Positions 36,770 to 47,818 of a stretch of 64,000 nucleotides of DNA are shown piece by piece (within the stretch, counting starts at the first letter, position 1; the number at the start of each line of letters is the position of its first letter). The notes under the pieces are model-generated. The model ran no database searches, had not been told where the DNA came from, and worked only from the letters and a program-made list of their open reading frames with translations. The DNA is from Apostichopus japonicus (lineage: Eukaryota; Echinodermata; Holothuroidea; Aspidochirotida; Stichopodidae): the NCBI RefSeq assembly GCF_037975245.1, contig NC_092569.1, positions 25,226,668 through 25,290,667 on the forward strand. Direction: 5' to 3'. The translations under genes and the position numbers were made by a program.

Positions 36770-37140
36770 AGTATAGGGGGGCACTTGCCCACTCCCCCTG
36801 GAAAATCACAAAAAAAAGTTAAGCATTTGACATTTCAATGATTTCCCCAACCGTCGGTTCTCTAGTTTGCATACGGACCCATAATGCATGACTGAAATTA
36901 TTGAAAGTCAAAATCCTAAGACATGAGATCTCAAAATAACCGATGTGTAAATGCAACTTGAACGGGAAGTGTCTTTTCCGACGATCTAGGAGTATTTTTT
37001 GGCAAAGAAATCGTCGTGCGCTCCGCGCTAACTGATGGTGGCGCTCCCCTTAGGTAGTATACTCAAGCAGTGTGTTACACCTTTGTGACCTACTGACCCC
37101 CCCCCCCTGTAAACATTTCTGAGGACGCCCTTGCTTAGAC
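36770..37140. repeat. Degenerate dispersed transposon copy sharing a core with 61.8-62.0 kb
   Basis: The segment CGCTCCGCGCTAACTGATGG (about 37019-37038) followed by TGGCGCTCCCCTTAG (about 37040) is closely matched near 61916-61950 in the 927-bp hAT-like element, as is the upstream AAATGCAACTTG and CTTTTCCG context. G- and C-runs sit at both flanks, as in other miniature elements here. The termini and target duplication are not clear. Confidence 0.5.
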
Positions 37141-37230
37141 CTCCTGATAGGGGCCCCTTTGGGCCAGGAGCCCGCCAGGCTCATCGTTACACCCGGGTGG
37201 AGCATTACACAATAAACAGATAATAGTTAC

Positions 37231-37773
37231 TTATTTCAGTCTCCTTTCAACTATTCGAATTTTTAAAGCAAACAGCAGATACCACATCATATCAGTGAGA
37301 ATGAAAATGGCGCTCCGGGATGAACAGCCTCCAACTGTAGATATGTGTAGTGTTCGGTTTCGGAATATCTGGTATTTTTTCATTTCCTTCAACGAAGTTT
37401 TACGGTAGCCGTTATAAGAGGTTTTAATAGATGTGCACCAATAAACTAACTGTGTCTGAATTTTCGAAAATTGCTTGAAAAACCATTCTTCATCATTATT
37501 CCCTCCATGCAATTTTGACCGGTCTGTTAGGGGTTGAAGGTTTTCCTGTATTGGTTGTCCATATATAGATGAAATTTTGTGCAACATTATGGGTTTTTTC
37601 ATTATGGCTTTTTTCAGTTTCGTTTCCTTCCATCTAATGATAGCATACACGAATTTTACACCAAAGAGCAAACTAAGGAAGGATAGTGACAAAAATGAAA
37701 CTGCTAAATAAAGCCAATTAACGGATACGAAAAGTAAAGGAGAGGGAGAGGGAGACCAGAAACATATAAGCAT
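37231..37773 (-). CDS. Hypothetical 180-residue protein with one hydrophobic segment (doubtful)
   Basis: This open frame has a real ATG at 37773 and is longer than the background frames around it. Residues about 11-48 form a hydrophobic stretch (LLFVSVNWLYLAV through LLFGVKFVYAII) that could be a membrane segment or signal anchor. A Lys-rich stretch (RWKETKLKKAIMKK) and a polar region follow. I recognise no domain. There is no visible TATA box, splice evidence or repeat homology. It could be a coding exon of a host gene, a remnant of a mobile element, or chance. No neighbour supports a function. Confidence 0.25.
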   Translation of the reverse strand: MLICFWSPSPSPLLFVSVNWLYLAVSFLSLSFLSLLFGVKFVYAIIRWKETKLKKAIMKKPIMLHKISSIYGQPIQENLQPLTDRSKLHGGNNDEEWFFKQFSKIQTQLVYWCTSIKTSYNGYRKTSLKEMKKYQIFRNRTLHISTVGGCSSRSAIFILTDMMWYLLFALKIRIVERRLK

Positions 37774-37785
37774 TTTTGGACAGTT

Positions 37786-39732
37786 TTGGAGTATTTATTC
37801 GCTCTTATTCATAATTTTACAATTGGTGTTATAAGTTTGTTACTGCAACCTAAGGAGTGTCTTCCCTTCCTATATGTGCATGATGTACTTATATTTGCGC
37901 CACTTTATAGTCTATTTCAGCAATATAGAATGCAGCACCCTGGTGCTATTACATATGTACATACATTTGCGGTTAGCTCGACATGGTATTCAAGTTGCCT
38001 ATGCTACATTTATCTTAAAAGAAGGAAATATAACTTGAAAATTATCATAAAATATAAAACATGAAAATGGAAATAAACGAAATTGGAAAAGAACCTTTTA
38101 ACGTCAACGTTTGTGTAGACAACTTCGTTTGTTGATATACGATAAGTAATAATAACTGCATTCATATTGTTGGTAACTGTGACATCATGGAGATGTGTAG
38201 TGGCAATGTTTATCAACGAACAGAGCAGCATATAGCGCCCTCTTTTTAATGTGACGTCACAGTAACCAACTGTTTGCGCATATTGCGATTTACTGTTAAT
38301 GCATTTCGAAAGCTTCTTCAAAGGGGTTCGGTGAGAGTGTGGGTTAGGTTGTTAGGGAATTTGAGGGTGAACATGAGGTGAGTGACTCAGTGAGCGAAGC
38401 GATATTCCCCGCTAGACAGATGAAAAAGAATTCGTGCAAAGTAATGTTTCCCCGATTGAGGAGCAAGACCTCAGTCATCAGTTTTGAAACATCTTCGTTC
38501 TGCCCTCGAGAAAATCTCTTCACAGTCAAAGGCAAATTATGAAAAAGAAATATGAATGATTCTTTCATAGCAGGAAGTGAAATAACGTCACTTGAAAGGA
38601 TTTTCTGGTTGCAGACAATATAACAGTTATGTTAAAGAGATAAAATATTCTACACTGCTAGTTGAAAACCACATCTCAAATATCCACCGTCTAACTCTAG
38701 ATATAGTTGATTGAATGTATAACCTATATTTACTGGCTAAACTTTCAACTACTGCAGGAAGTTAGACCACAGTAGGGGGTATATGACGTCAACTGGAAAA
38801 CAGCTTTGTTTTATTATCATCTTCTTGTTGTTGATTTATCATTGATGCATGATACAATTGGAAAATGTGCTTAGCTGTCAAAGCTGTGTGAGCTTAGAAT
38901 ATCATATTTCTATTGTAAAAATATGAGTTGATAAATAATTGACAAAATATAAAGAAAGCAAAGCCCCATTCAACTAAAATGCCCTTATGACATCTATACT
39001 GCTGTTACCAGATGCAATTGATGAAAGATTGCAAAGTAGAAAAATTCATATCTTCGCCATATATACAGAATGCTAGGAGGATATGATTTTCGCTCATGAA
39101 TTCAGCATATTTTCTGCAATTTTGCCTATTAAACAATAATATTTACCTACAAGAAAACCTGTTTAAGTTAAAACGAAGGGTCAATTGTAAAAAAAATGTA
39201 AAAAAAAATGTACAGCCTCCCAAACCCCCCCCCCCCCAACAACAACAACAAACGATCAAACAAATGTAGCAAACAATTCATCTCCAATACGGCCATATCT
39301 TCTGCTTAATTGTTAAATAATCGATTCATTTAGTTCTTTAGATAATTGATGTTTTATTACATTCATTTTTTTTCAAAATTCCACTGATACAATATCAGAT
39401 TATATGTTATCTTTACTATTTGTAAAATAAACGAATCAAGACAAATGACAGGGAACTAACAAGCTAACCGTTAAGACAGCAACCTGACTCTTTCTATAAC
39501 TACAACGAGATTCCAACCAGTGACCTTAGGATAAAAGCTCATTTCCTACCAACACTGTTTGTTTTGGTTGCACACATTTGTCCTCTATTTCCCTGCAGTC
39601 AGTCAGAGCCGTATATAGAGAGAGTTTGGCCAACCATGTAACCGATTTGGATTGGTCGAGAGGGAAAACGCCCACACAGGGTGGTAAAATAGGTCCACTT
39701 GAAACTTTATAGCAGGCGACACGTATACTCAC
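37786..39732. other. Intergenic sequence with one 30-bp dispersed repeat
   Basis: No gene is recognised. A CRE-like palindrome TGACGTCA lies at about 38252. A 30-bp segment at 39604-39633, beginning CAGAGCCGTATATAG, has a perfect inverted copy at 48463-48492. A C-run and (CAA)n tract are at about 39226-39250. Confidence 0.6.
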
Positions 39733-39958
39733 TGTCGTGTAGTCAGGGGGAATAAATTAGTATACCGAACACAGCAGTAACGTAAATCCAACTCCTTGTT
39801 TATTTCCACGTGCAACCTTTATATACGTGTTCAACATCAAACAGTTACGTAATACATTATAACAATAAAACTGAAGTAAAGCACATTTGCATAAATGCAA
39901 ACGGAAACAGGTGTAGGGAGTAGAAGACTAGTTAAGCCAATAATAATTAGATGTCACA
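39733..39958 (-). repeat. 3' LTR of the Gypsy-type element
   Basis: On the minus strand the LTR runs from TGTGACATC to CACGACA and directly follows the polypurine tract AGAGGAAAA. It contains a TATA-like GTATATAAAGG (about 39826-39816) and AATAAA (about 39804-39799), which fit an LTR promoter and polyadenylation signal. Its terminal sequence TGTCGTGTAGTCAGGGGG (plus strand) recurs at 44017, the only surviving part of the other LTR. Confidence 0.8.
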
Positions 39959-39981
39959 TTTTCCTCTGGCTTAAAATAAAA

Positions 39982-42900
39982 TCAATACATTACGTAATCC
40001 TTGTGCCATTGAGGACGTTTCTTTTGTCTTCTCCCTCGACCTAACTCTTGACTTAATTCCAAATTAGGAGCTTTATAACCTGTCCTTTCAGGCACGGCAT
40101 CATCAAAACAAAATTTAGTACCAGTTTCCGGTGGATTACACTTAACTAATTTACTCACATTCCATTTCCTTCCATCAGACATTTGAAAAGTATGATCACT
40201 GATTTTCTTTACAATTCTGATAGGATCACTGTAATGCCTTGACCCTTTTTGGACCCACAAACCTTTTTTTATCCGAACCCAGTCTCCTTCATGAAGACCA
40301 CTTAATTTAACATTCCTTTTCCGATCAGCATACTTCTTGTACCTTTGTTGTTGGCGTTTTACTCTATGCCTAACTTTACCAACATTGACTTTAGGCAACC
40401 CATATCCTACAATATTGAGTTTTGTTCTCATATGTCTACCATGTGCCAATACAGATGGCGACACCCCTGTAGTTGCATGTGCGGTAGCCCTATATACACC
40501 AAGATATTGTAACACTGTTTCTTTCCATGGTCTACCCAAATTGATTGCATTTTGAACTATACTTTTCAAAACTGAATTAAACCTTTCCACTGCACCATTT
40601 GCCTGTGGATAGTACAAAGATGAACAGCGGTGCACTATTCCCCTTTCACGCAAAAAATCATCAAATTCTTTTGACTTGAACTGAGGACCATTGTCTGTAA
40701 TGACTTCTTTCGGAAAACCCTCTCGACTGAAAATTTGCTTCAAAAACGACGTAATTTTGGTTGTTGTTACTGTGGACGTAAAACAAACTTCAGGCCATTT
40801 ACTGAAATAATCCACAATTGTGATCGCAAATCTGCAATCTGTAGGACCCGCTTCAAATGGACCAACAATATCCATCGCAATTTTGTCCCAGTGATTTTCT
40901 GGATACAACACTGGTTGTAAAGGAGCATAAGCAGTTTTTACAGTTTTGTCATTCTGTTGACAAACAAAACAATCCTTAATCATATCTTCCACTTGAACAT
41001 CCATCATGGGCCACCAGTAGAGTTCCCTTAACCTTTGTTTTGTTCGGGTCATCCCCTGATGTGCTTCATGAGCGAATGACAACACCCTTGAAGTAAGCTC
41101 ATGAGGTACTAAAATCCTATCACCCCTCATAACAATATCACCAACTATGCAATATTCATCTTTAGCAAAATAAAATGGCTTGGCACAATCTTTAACATCT
41201 TTAAATTTGGGCCAACCATTGCAAATGTAACTTTTCAAAATACGAAAACAATCGTCATTTCTGCAAAATTCTTTAAACTCGTCTAAAGAAATTAATTTGT
41301 ACATAGGTTCCCACAAAACCTGGCAAATTACCTCCTGATCATCATCCTTAAAATTTAAATCTGATGAAGCCAGGGGTAATCTCGATAATGAATCAGCTAC
41401 AATATTGTCACAACCTTTTGTAAACACCATTTCATAATCATATTTCATCAATCTACAAGCCCACCTAGCAATCCTCATTGATTGACGATCTGTACCCTTG
41501 GTAAGTAATGTAATCAATGCTTGGTGATCAGTACACAATTTGAATTTCCTGCCCCACAGAAAAACATGCCATTTTTCACAGGCCCACACGCAAGCAAGGG
41601 CCTCCTTTTCCCCTACAGAATATTTTCTTTCTGCATGAGATAAAGTGCGGGACGCACAAAAAACGGTCACTTCTAACCCATTTTTTACTTGGTTAAGACA
41701 GGCACCTAACCCGTCTTGTGACGCATCTGTCCTTACTATACAATCCAGTCCAGGATCATACATAGCAAGTACTGGATCTTTACCAATATGAAATTTCACA
41801 TCATCAAAACTTTCTTGACATTCTTTTGACCATATGAATGTATTCCCTTTGCGCAAAATTTTCCTAAGTGGTTCTACCTTTTGAGCAAAATTAGGTATGT
41901 ACTTAGAAAAGTATCCGGCCAAACCCAAAAATGACCGTAGTGCTTTTTCATCCTTAGGGACACTAGCACCTGTAATTGCAGTATATTTGTCATCAACTCT
42001 TACGCCCTCTTCACTTACGACATGTCCTAAAAATTTCATTGAAGTTTGATTGAACTTGCATTTCCCCATATTCAGTTTGATACCGTAAGAATTTAGTTTG
42101 GCTAGAACAGTTTCCAATGCTTTATTATGCTCTTCTTCAGTCCTACCATATATGATTACATCATCCAAATAACATTGAACTCCGTCAATACCGGCAAGTA
42201 TTGTATACATCATTTTTTGAAACACCGAAGGAGCAGAGGAGAGACCAAAACAAACTCTCTTGTATTGAAATAACCCATTATGAGTTATGAATGCTGTGAG
42301 TGACCTAGAATCAGGGTGTAATAACAATTGATGATACGCTGATGTGAGATCAAGTTGTGAGAATACCTTTGAATTACGTAACTCCCCTAACAACTCGTCT
42401 ATTTTAGGGAGTGGAAAAGAATCGGGAATTACTGCTTTGTTAACTTCCCTAAGATCTACGCACAGTCTTATTTTCCCAGACCTTTTGTATGAAACCACAA
42501 TGGGAGACACCCATTCAGAAGAATCTATCTTTTCAATCACCCCCGAGGATTCCAACTTCTTCAATTCGTTTGAAACCCTTTCCCGTACACTGAAAGGCAA
42601 CCTTCTAAGCTTTTGATGCTTAGGTTTGACATTTTCATTCACTTTGACTTTATGAATGAAACCCTTAACTGTACTTAACTCGGGATCATCAGAAAACATA
42701 TTAGAATATGGTTGAACATGGGGTGGTAATGAAGTATTAAAATTAGTACTTTTACCGTCCTTAACATCACTAACACCATTGCACTTTAAGTCCTGTCCCA
42801 AAATATTGATGTCCAATGAAGTAATCAGATCTCTGCCTAGTAGGTTATTCCCCTTCTCAACTACGTAAAAGGTCGTCACTGCTGTTTTCTCCAAGTAACT

Positions 42901-44001
42901 CACCGAAGCTTTGAAACATCCCAACACTTTGATTGAATGCATTGAGTATGACGTCAGATTTACATCCGTCGGAACCTTCTCAAGTGCTTCCAGCAAGAAA
43001 AATTTACTGAAAGTATCACAAGAAATAATAGAACAACACGATCCTGTATCAACAATAAGATTAAGAGGCACATCATTTACTTTCACCGTACATGTAATAG
43101 GCTTGACTTTCACTCCTGTGGGATTTGTCATCAAAACATTTAAATCACCGTTTCCTGCGGCTTCCGTAGTATTGCATGCGTTAGAATCCCGTAGTGTAGT
43201 AACTTGATGAATTCTCACCTGCTCACCAGTGCTGCGGCACACATTAGAAAAATGCCCAATTCTCGAACATTTTCGGCATTTTTTATCCTTGGCTTTGCAT
43301 GACTTGTCGTTGGCAAGATGCTCCCTCGAACCGCATCTATAACACAGTCTTGTCGGCGGTCTCGAACCATGAGTATTAGGTTTCCTTGAAAATGGTGTGG
43401 GGGCGGACCTCGTTTGATTCACCTGTCGGTCCTGTGCATTGAAACCAGATTCGTTTTCGCCAATTATCTTTGCTTCTCGAATAGCATCCTCTATTTGACG
43501 CGTAATATTTACGGCTTTCACCAACGTTAACTCCTTTTCCATTAAAAGCCTTTCTCGGACCCTCGGTAGATTGGTTTTCTCAACAATTTGGTCACGAATC
43601 ATCTCGTCATTCATATCAGCAAAGTTACAGTTGGTACTAAGTTGTCGTAAAATGGCAACGTAATTATCGATTGACTCGCCATGATGCTGGCCCCGCTGTC
43701 GGAAACGATATCTTTCAGCAACAACATTTACAGTAGGTTCAAAATGTTTTTCTAAAATTGAGAGAGTATGGTCAAATTTAGAAGTACCTGGAGGCAGTTC
43801 AGGTTTTGGTAAAGAATTATATACTCGCTGACCCTCAACTCCGAGACAGTGTAGAAGTAAGGCAGTCTTACGGCCAGCCGAGAAACCTTCGCCTCCCATG
43901 GCCAATAAAAAATTCTCAAAAGTAAGCTCCCATTGCCTCCATGAAATAGCTGGAGATCCCGGTACTGGAAGAAATGCTGGCGGCTGTAAAATTTGCGCCA
44001 T
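39982..44001 (-). CDS. Gypsy-type Gag-Pol polyprotein, single frame
   Basis: The frame encodes about 1,339 residues from ATG 44001, with no internal stop. It would be cleaved into structural and enzymatic parts that form virus-like particles, reverse-transcribe the RNA and integrate the cDNA. Visible in order: a gag region; two zinc knuckles (CYRCGSREHLANDKSC at about 219 and CRKCSRIGHFSNVC at about 241); an aspartic protease LIVDTGSCC (about 315); reverse transcriptase with QLDLTSAYHQLLL (about 548) and the active site YLDD (about 612); RNase H with RTDASQDGLGACL (about 757) and TDHQAL; an integrase zinc-binding H-H-C-C region (about 975-1012); and a DD35E catalytic core, with Asp in MDIVGPF, Asp in TDNGPQF and Glu in AVERF, the last two separated by 35 residues. 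A C-terminal GDWVRIKKG segment follows. All catalytic residues I looked for are present. The frame is open slightly upstream but only from a TTG. Confidence 0.93.
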   Translation of the reverse strand: MAQILQPPAFLPVPGSPAISWRQWELTFENFLLAMGGEGFSAGRKTALLLHCLGVEGQRVYNSLPKPELPPGTSKFDHTLSILEKHFEPTVNVVAERYRFRQRGQHHGESIDNYVAILRQLSTNCNFADMNDEMIRDQIVEKTNLPRVRERLLMEKELTLVKAVNITRQIEDAIREAKIIGENESGFNAQDRQVNQTRSAPTPFSRKPNTHGSRPPTRLCYRCGSREHLANDKSCKAKDKKCRKCSRIGHFSNVCRSTGEQVRIHQVTTLRDSNACNTTEAAGNGDLNVLMTNPTGVKVKPITCTVKVNDVPLNLIVDTGSCCSIISCDTFSKFFLLEALEKVPTDVNLTSYSMHSIKVLGCFKASVSYLEKTAVTTFYVVEKGNNLLGRDLITSLDINILGQDLKCNGVSDVKDGKSTNFNTSLPPHVQPYSNMFSDDPELSTVKGFIHKVKVNENVKPKHQKLRRLPFSVRERVSNELKKLESSGVIEKIDSSEWVSPIVVSYKRSGKIRLCVDLREVNKAVIPDSFPLPKIDELLGELRNSKVFSQLDLTSAYHQLLLHPDSRSLTAFITHNGLFQYKRVCFGLSSAPSVFQKMMYTILAGIDGVQCYLDDVIIYGRTEEEHNKALETVLAKLNSYGIKLNMGKCKFNQTSMKFLGHVVSEEGVRVDDKYTAITGASVPKDEKALRSFLGLAGYFSKYIPNFAQKVEPLRKILRKGNTFIWSKECQESFDDVKFHIGKDPVLAMYDPGLDCIVRTDASQDGLGACLNQVKNGLEVTVFCASRTLSHAERKYSVGEKEALACVWACEKWHVFLWGRKFKLCTDHQALITLLTKGTDRQSMRIARWACRLMKYDYEMVFTKGCDNIVADSLSRLPLASSDLNFKDDDQEVICQVLWEPMYKLISLDEFKEFCRNDDCFRILKSYICNGWPKFKDVKDCAKPFYFAKDEYCIVGDIVMRGDRILVPHELTSRVLSFAHEAHQGMTRTKQRLRELYWWPMMDVQVEDMIKDCFVCQQNDKTVKTAYAPLQPVLYPENHWDKIAMDIVGPFEAGPTDCRFAITIVDYFSKWPEVCFTSTVTTTKITSFLKQIFSREGFPKEVITDNGPQFKSKEFDDFLRERGIVHRCSSLYYPQANGAVERFNSVLKSIVQNAINLGRPWKETVLQYLGVYRATAHATTGVSPSVLAHGRHMRTKLNIVGYGLPKVNVGKVRHRVKRQQQRYKKYADRKRNVKLSGLHEGDWVRIKKGLWVQKGSRHYSDPIRIVKKISDHTFQMSDGRKWNVSKLVKCNPPETGTKFCFDDAVPERTGYKAPNLELSQELGRGRRQKKRPQWHKDYVMY

Positions 44002-44016
44002 CCTCGTCGCCAAAAC

Positions 44017-44062
44017 TGTCGTGTAGTCAGGGGGATAGTCAGGGGGTTAGGGTTAGGGTTAG
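44017..44062. repeat. Broken 5' LTR junction with telomere-like TTAGGG tract
   Basis: The LTR end (44017-44035) is followed by a second copy of TAGTCAGGGGG (44036-44046), then TTAGGGTTAGGGTTAG (44047-44062). In the intact 3' LTR the same end continues instead with AATAAATTAG. The 5' LTR therefore stops after about 19 of 226 bp and joins a short vertebrate/echinoderm-type telomere motif. Confidence 0.75.
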
Positions 44063-44239
44063 TGTATAGACTATCGTTTGTGTACACGAAAAAAGTACGA
44101 AATTATGAAAGAAATGGTGCTGGGGATGCTGCAATCGGTCAGAACATGGATATTGTTGTTTGATTTTCCGACTGACCATAAAAGAAGAGGAATTTTTTGG
44201 AAGTAGAAAGAACAAGATGGAGATCTAATGAAAAAAAGT

Positions 44240-45140
44240 CTGTGTGGCCTAGGCCCATTCTAGCCATAAGCCCTAGTGTAATACGAGTAATGTACAAGCA
44301 ATGCGAGAATTTTACGTTCAGACTGGTTTCTGTAATTACATTCATGGCTATTGTCTCTCGTTTTACGATCCACAAATTCGATTTCATTATGTCAGCTCTC
44401 CTAATCATAGGCATGGCAGTTTCAGTCGCACATATAGGTATCCTAATTCCTAGTTATTGTATGCCTAGGCTATGCCTAGCCTAAAAAAGTATCACGTTAA
44501 GTTTAATGTAAAAGGGTGGGCTAGCCTATAGGCATCACGTAAAGCCCTAAACCTTAGTTAAGCCCGAAGCATAAGTTAAGCCTGGGTTTAGTTAGACCTG
44601 GACCATTCTTGCTTTTACTACAACTGTTATAGCACATTACATAATATGGCACAGTATAAGGCCCAATTAAACTAGGCCTAAGGAAAACAAAGTAGCCTAG
44701 GCCTAAACTAGTTAGGCTAGGTCTATACTCATTGGCAACTTGTGGGTTGTGTACACATACAGGCCTAATTATATAGACCCTTTTAGTATGCCATAAACAA
44801 GTGCCCAAATGGTTAAATGATCTTGGTTTGTGTTAATTGTCAGCATTGGCCTAGCCTTTTTAGGCTAAAATGACTTCAGCCTAATTTTTTCTTCTTCCAA
44901 AGTATAGCCTAGGCCTTGGTTTAATTTGGATGCAGTCAACTATCATTTATCAAAGTAGCAGGGGCCTAGGCTACATTTCAAAGACCACTAGGCCAAGGTT
45001 AATTATGGTACTGGTAGCCTAGCCTTAGTCATGCTTATTCCAAAGACTACCTTACACTCTTGTCTTGGTCACTGAATTATCTTAAGGGCCTGTCACCACA
45101 TGTTGATAAAGAAATGTTCAAACTATTGCGTAGGCCTGGC
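44240..45140. repeat. Island of AGGCCTA/CCTAGG palindromic motifs
   Basis: More than a dozen copies of GCCTAGGC, AGGCCTA, GCCTAGCC and related words occur in about 900 bp, for example near 44250, 44464, 44520, 44673, 44695, 44763, 44850, 44907, 44966 and 45018. Outside it they are sparse, with a few near 48028, 48060 and 48090. No coding potential or tandem period is evident. Confidence 0.6.
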
Positions 45141-45878
45141 TTATACAATGCACTGTTTCGTTTGACTGTTTTAAAGGAAGACTTAAACATTTAGTGTTAA
45201 CTGGTATTTCATTAATAAGCAAAACTGTCTGTGCATTCCAACGGAGTGCAAATTAAGAGGGGGGGGGGGGGGGTGGATGCAGTATGATACACCTTTCAAG
45301 TTTTAACACATTATAAATGCACTTATGCCAGAAAGTCATTGCATCAGTAACTCCTTATTCCCTTAATTGACACCCACATTGACGATTGAAGTTAAAAAAA
45401 AATCTTTTTAAATTATCTTTAGACAGTAAATTTTAACTCCCTGAATTTCAGGACTTTTTGTACAAATCAAAGGTGACATGTGCCCTGAAGAAAAACTCCT
45501 AACATAAAAAGCCACAGTTAGCAGACTGTGATAAAGACGAACCTGGTGAGTGACTACTAGACTGAAATCCAGTTCCTGCAACCACAGCAATAAAGTCTTT
45601 GTTTTAATCAATGCACTTGTGTGTTTGAAACTTTCAAATGGACACTCAATGGCAGTTGGTTAAGATATAAGGTTTTACCTTCATCATGGAGAGTTGAAGG
45701 GAATCTGCCTCATCATCTGAATAATGGACTCAAGGATAGCAACAAATCATGATTGGATAATGATTTTGAGCAAGTAAATATCTGGCAATTTGAAAGTTTG
45801 TATTATTTTTTACATATTATTTAAGCTGTTTAGCTCACACAAGCAAATGATCAAGTGACAACAACCGATGCAGTATAT
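45141..45878. other. Intergenic sequence with a long G-run
   Basis: A G-run lies at about 45259-45273. No gene, inverted repeat or recognisable element end is seen in the rest. Confidence 0.5.
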
Positions 45879-45882
45879 TTAA

Positions 45883-46238
45883 AGGTATTGAAGGCTCGCC
45901 CTAAACCGCATGCCGCCCTCTGAAAAAGTTTACTTTCCGTTGCTTGCAAGTGAAGTTTTTTTTTGTGTCGCTACAAAATGCAGACAGTAATGAAACCTGA
46001 TACCTTGTTATCTTTTATCTAGACCTGAGATGTCCACGCTGCTATGTGCACTGTGTTGTGGGTATTGACCGTGATGTTTGTATTGACTGTACACTAAAGT
46101 CTATTTACAGATGGTAGCAAGCTGTGTGTGTATTTTCTGGGATCAACGGTGGTGTCTAACACTTCTGTTACACCGCATTCGAAACTAGGTCAGATAACCG
46201 GCATGAGACGTTTCTTTGTGCGGGAGTCTTCACACCCT
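45883..46238 (+). mobile_element. TTAA-flanked miniature inverted-repeat element (piggyBac-like)
   Basis: The left end AGGTATTGAAGGCTCGCCC and the reverse complement of the right end, AGGGTGTGAAGACTCCCGC, form imperfect inverted repeats. Both ends abut TTAA (45879-45882 and 46239-46242), the target duplication of piggyBac-type elements. There is no transposase frame in the 356 bp, so it would be a non-autonomous element. The inverted repeats are short and diverged, so the call is tentative. Confidence 0.5.
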
Positions 46239-46242
46239 TTAA

Positions 46243-47780
46243 GGAGAAGTATTTATATCCCATTAATAGAGAAAGAATTATGTTTCAATTGGTAGCATGC
46301 AACTTAAAATTTTGCAAACATTAGATACAATCAAACAATAACAAGGTTCATTTACAAGGAAATCTACTGCCCTTTATTTCACATTAGTCTGTCACATCAG
46401 AAGGTCACAGCTTTCAATAATTATACAAACAAATTCCCTTGATGGGTGCTTCGTTAGATTCCTGCAATTTTCAAGTTTATCAATGTAATAAGTTCTGAAT
46501 GTGACAATGTGGAGAAGCTTTGGGATAATCTGTGGATAAGACTGCCAGACTATCAACAAGATTCCACATCCATGCAACTCCAACTGCTTCCTTCACCTCC
46601 TTGCAGATGTACCACATGTCCAAAAAAAAGTCAGCATTGGTTAATGTAATTAAAATCTGGCTTCCTCCTGAGCTGGCAAATACACATGAATTGTCAAGTA
46701 CAGAGGTCAGTGTGAAACGACTGAAAGATCTTCTCAGCTTTCAAGAAAACAAAGACTTGAAGCCAAATTGACAGAGGCCACACTGATACAATTCCACTCT
46801 CATAAGATGAAGGCATCACACACATTTCATTTTGCTTCTGCGATGCAGTGCATGGTAGACTGTGAGGGTCACCCAATGGATGTTTAACAACTGCCTGGTT
46901 TATAGAGCTCTGCAACAGATAATTCATCCTGATGTCTAGTCGTCATCCTGTCATGGATTTGAGCAAGTTGAACCCACTTCAACACAAAGCAGCTATTGAA
47001 TTCTTGTCTAGGTACTGTCAAATCCACATCACCATCATTGCTGGTTCCAGCTACGCCGACCATAATAAAAGAGTACAATGAGGGTTTTTTAATTCGCCCA
47101 ACAGAGCTTGCATTCCAGTACCTTTGGGCAGCTGAAAAGATATTCAGAAATTGTTATATGAGTGTGTTTGTATGCATGCATATGTGTGATTTTCTTGCTT
47201 TACAGAACAGCTCCATTTTGATAAGCTATGTAACGTGGAAACCTGCCAATCATATGTTTGAAATAGGACAGGCTGAAACGATTTTTAAATGAAAAGCTTA
47301 ACGACTTCTTGCATTTTTATACATCACTGTTCAGGTAAGGCCAGTAAGGGCAGTATGAAGAATAAGTAACAATTAATAATTATCATTATGGTCATTTGCT
47401 GTCTGCATAATAACAAACTGAATGATGTCATCAGCCTTGTGCTCAGTTGACAACACTGACAAGTAGGCACACTATGTCAGTGTGATCCATGAAACCTTAT
47501 TAAGGACATGACCGTATAGTATATATGTTAATGGAAAATACATAAGCTACAACATACACCAGTATTCAGTTGTTGCAGGTTTTTTTCTCGACAGACCCAT
47601 TCAATCTGTTGCACCTACTATAGCCTAGTAAGTACATTCCTGAGAAATTAACACCACAATATCAGTCTTAGGTTTGCCCACAGACTCCAAACTATTGCTA
47701 ACTCCTACACTCAAGTATATAGTTTAGTTTAGTAGAAAAAAAGACCAGGAGAGACATTCAAGTCCCCATTAAGGACCCTA
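46243..47780. other. Intergenic sequence, no gene recognised
   Basis: Several short open frames (46532-46771 plus, 46884-47078 minus, 46996-47292 plus) lack recognisable domains and overlap each other on opposite strands. I see no convincing exon or element termini. Confidence 0.5.
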
Positions 47781-47818
47781 AGGCTATATGAGAGGAATAC
47801 AACCAAGGACATCAAATG

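Larger units (their letters stand above)
39733..44035 (-). mobile_element. Gypsy-type LTR retrotransposon (Mag-like), minus strand, 5' LTR truncated
   Basis: From 5' to 3' on the minus strand: a 19-bp remnant of the 5' LTR (44035-44017), a primer-binding-like segment starting TTGGCGACGAGG directly after the LTR end CACGACA, one long gag-pol frame, a polypurine tract AGAGGAAAA (39967-39959), and a complete 226-bp 3' LTR (39958-39733). The LTR begins TGTGACATC and ends CACGACA, giving the usual TG...CA ends. The left flank is ATACTCAC; with most of the 5' LTR gone, no target duplication can be read. The domain order protease-RT-RNase H-integrase is that of Metaviridae. The coding frame is intact but the promoter LTR is missing. 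Confidence 0.9.

Noticed and set aside
46694-47292. Several overlapping 60-100-codon frames as a possible small gene
   Set aside because: They overlap on opposite strands, lack recognisable motifs, and show no consistent splice sites.
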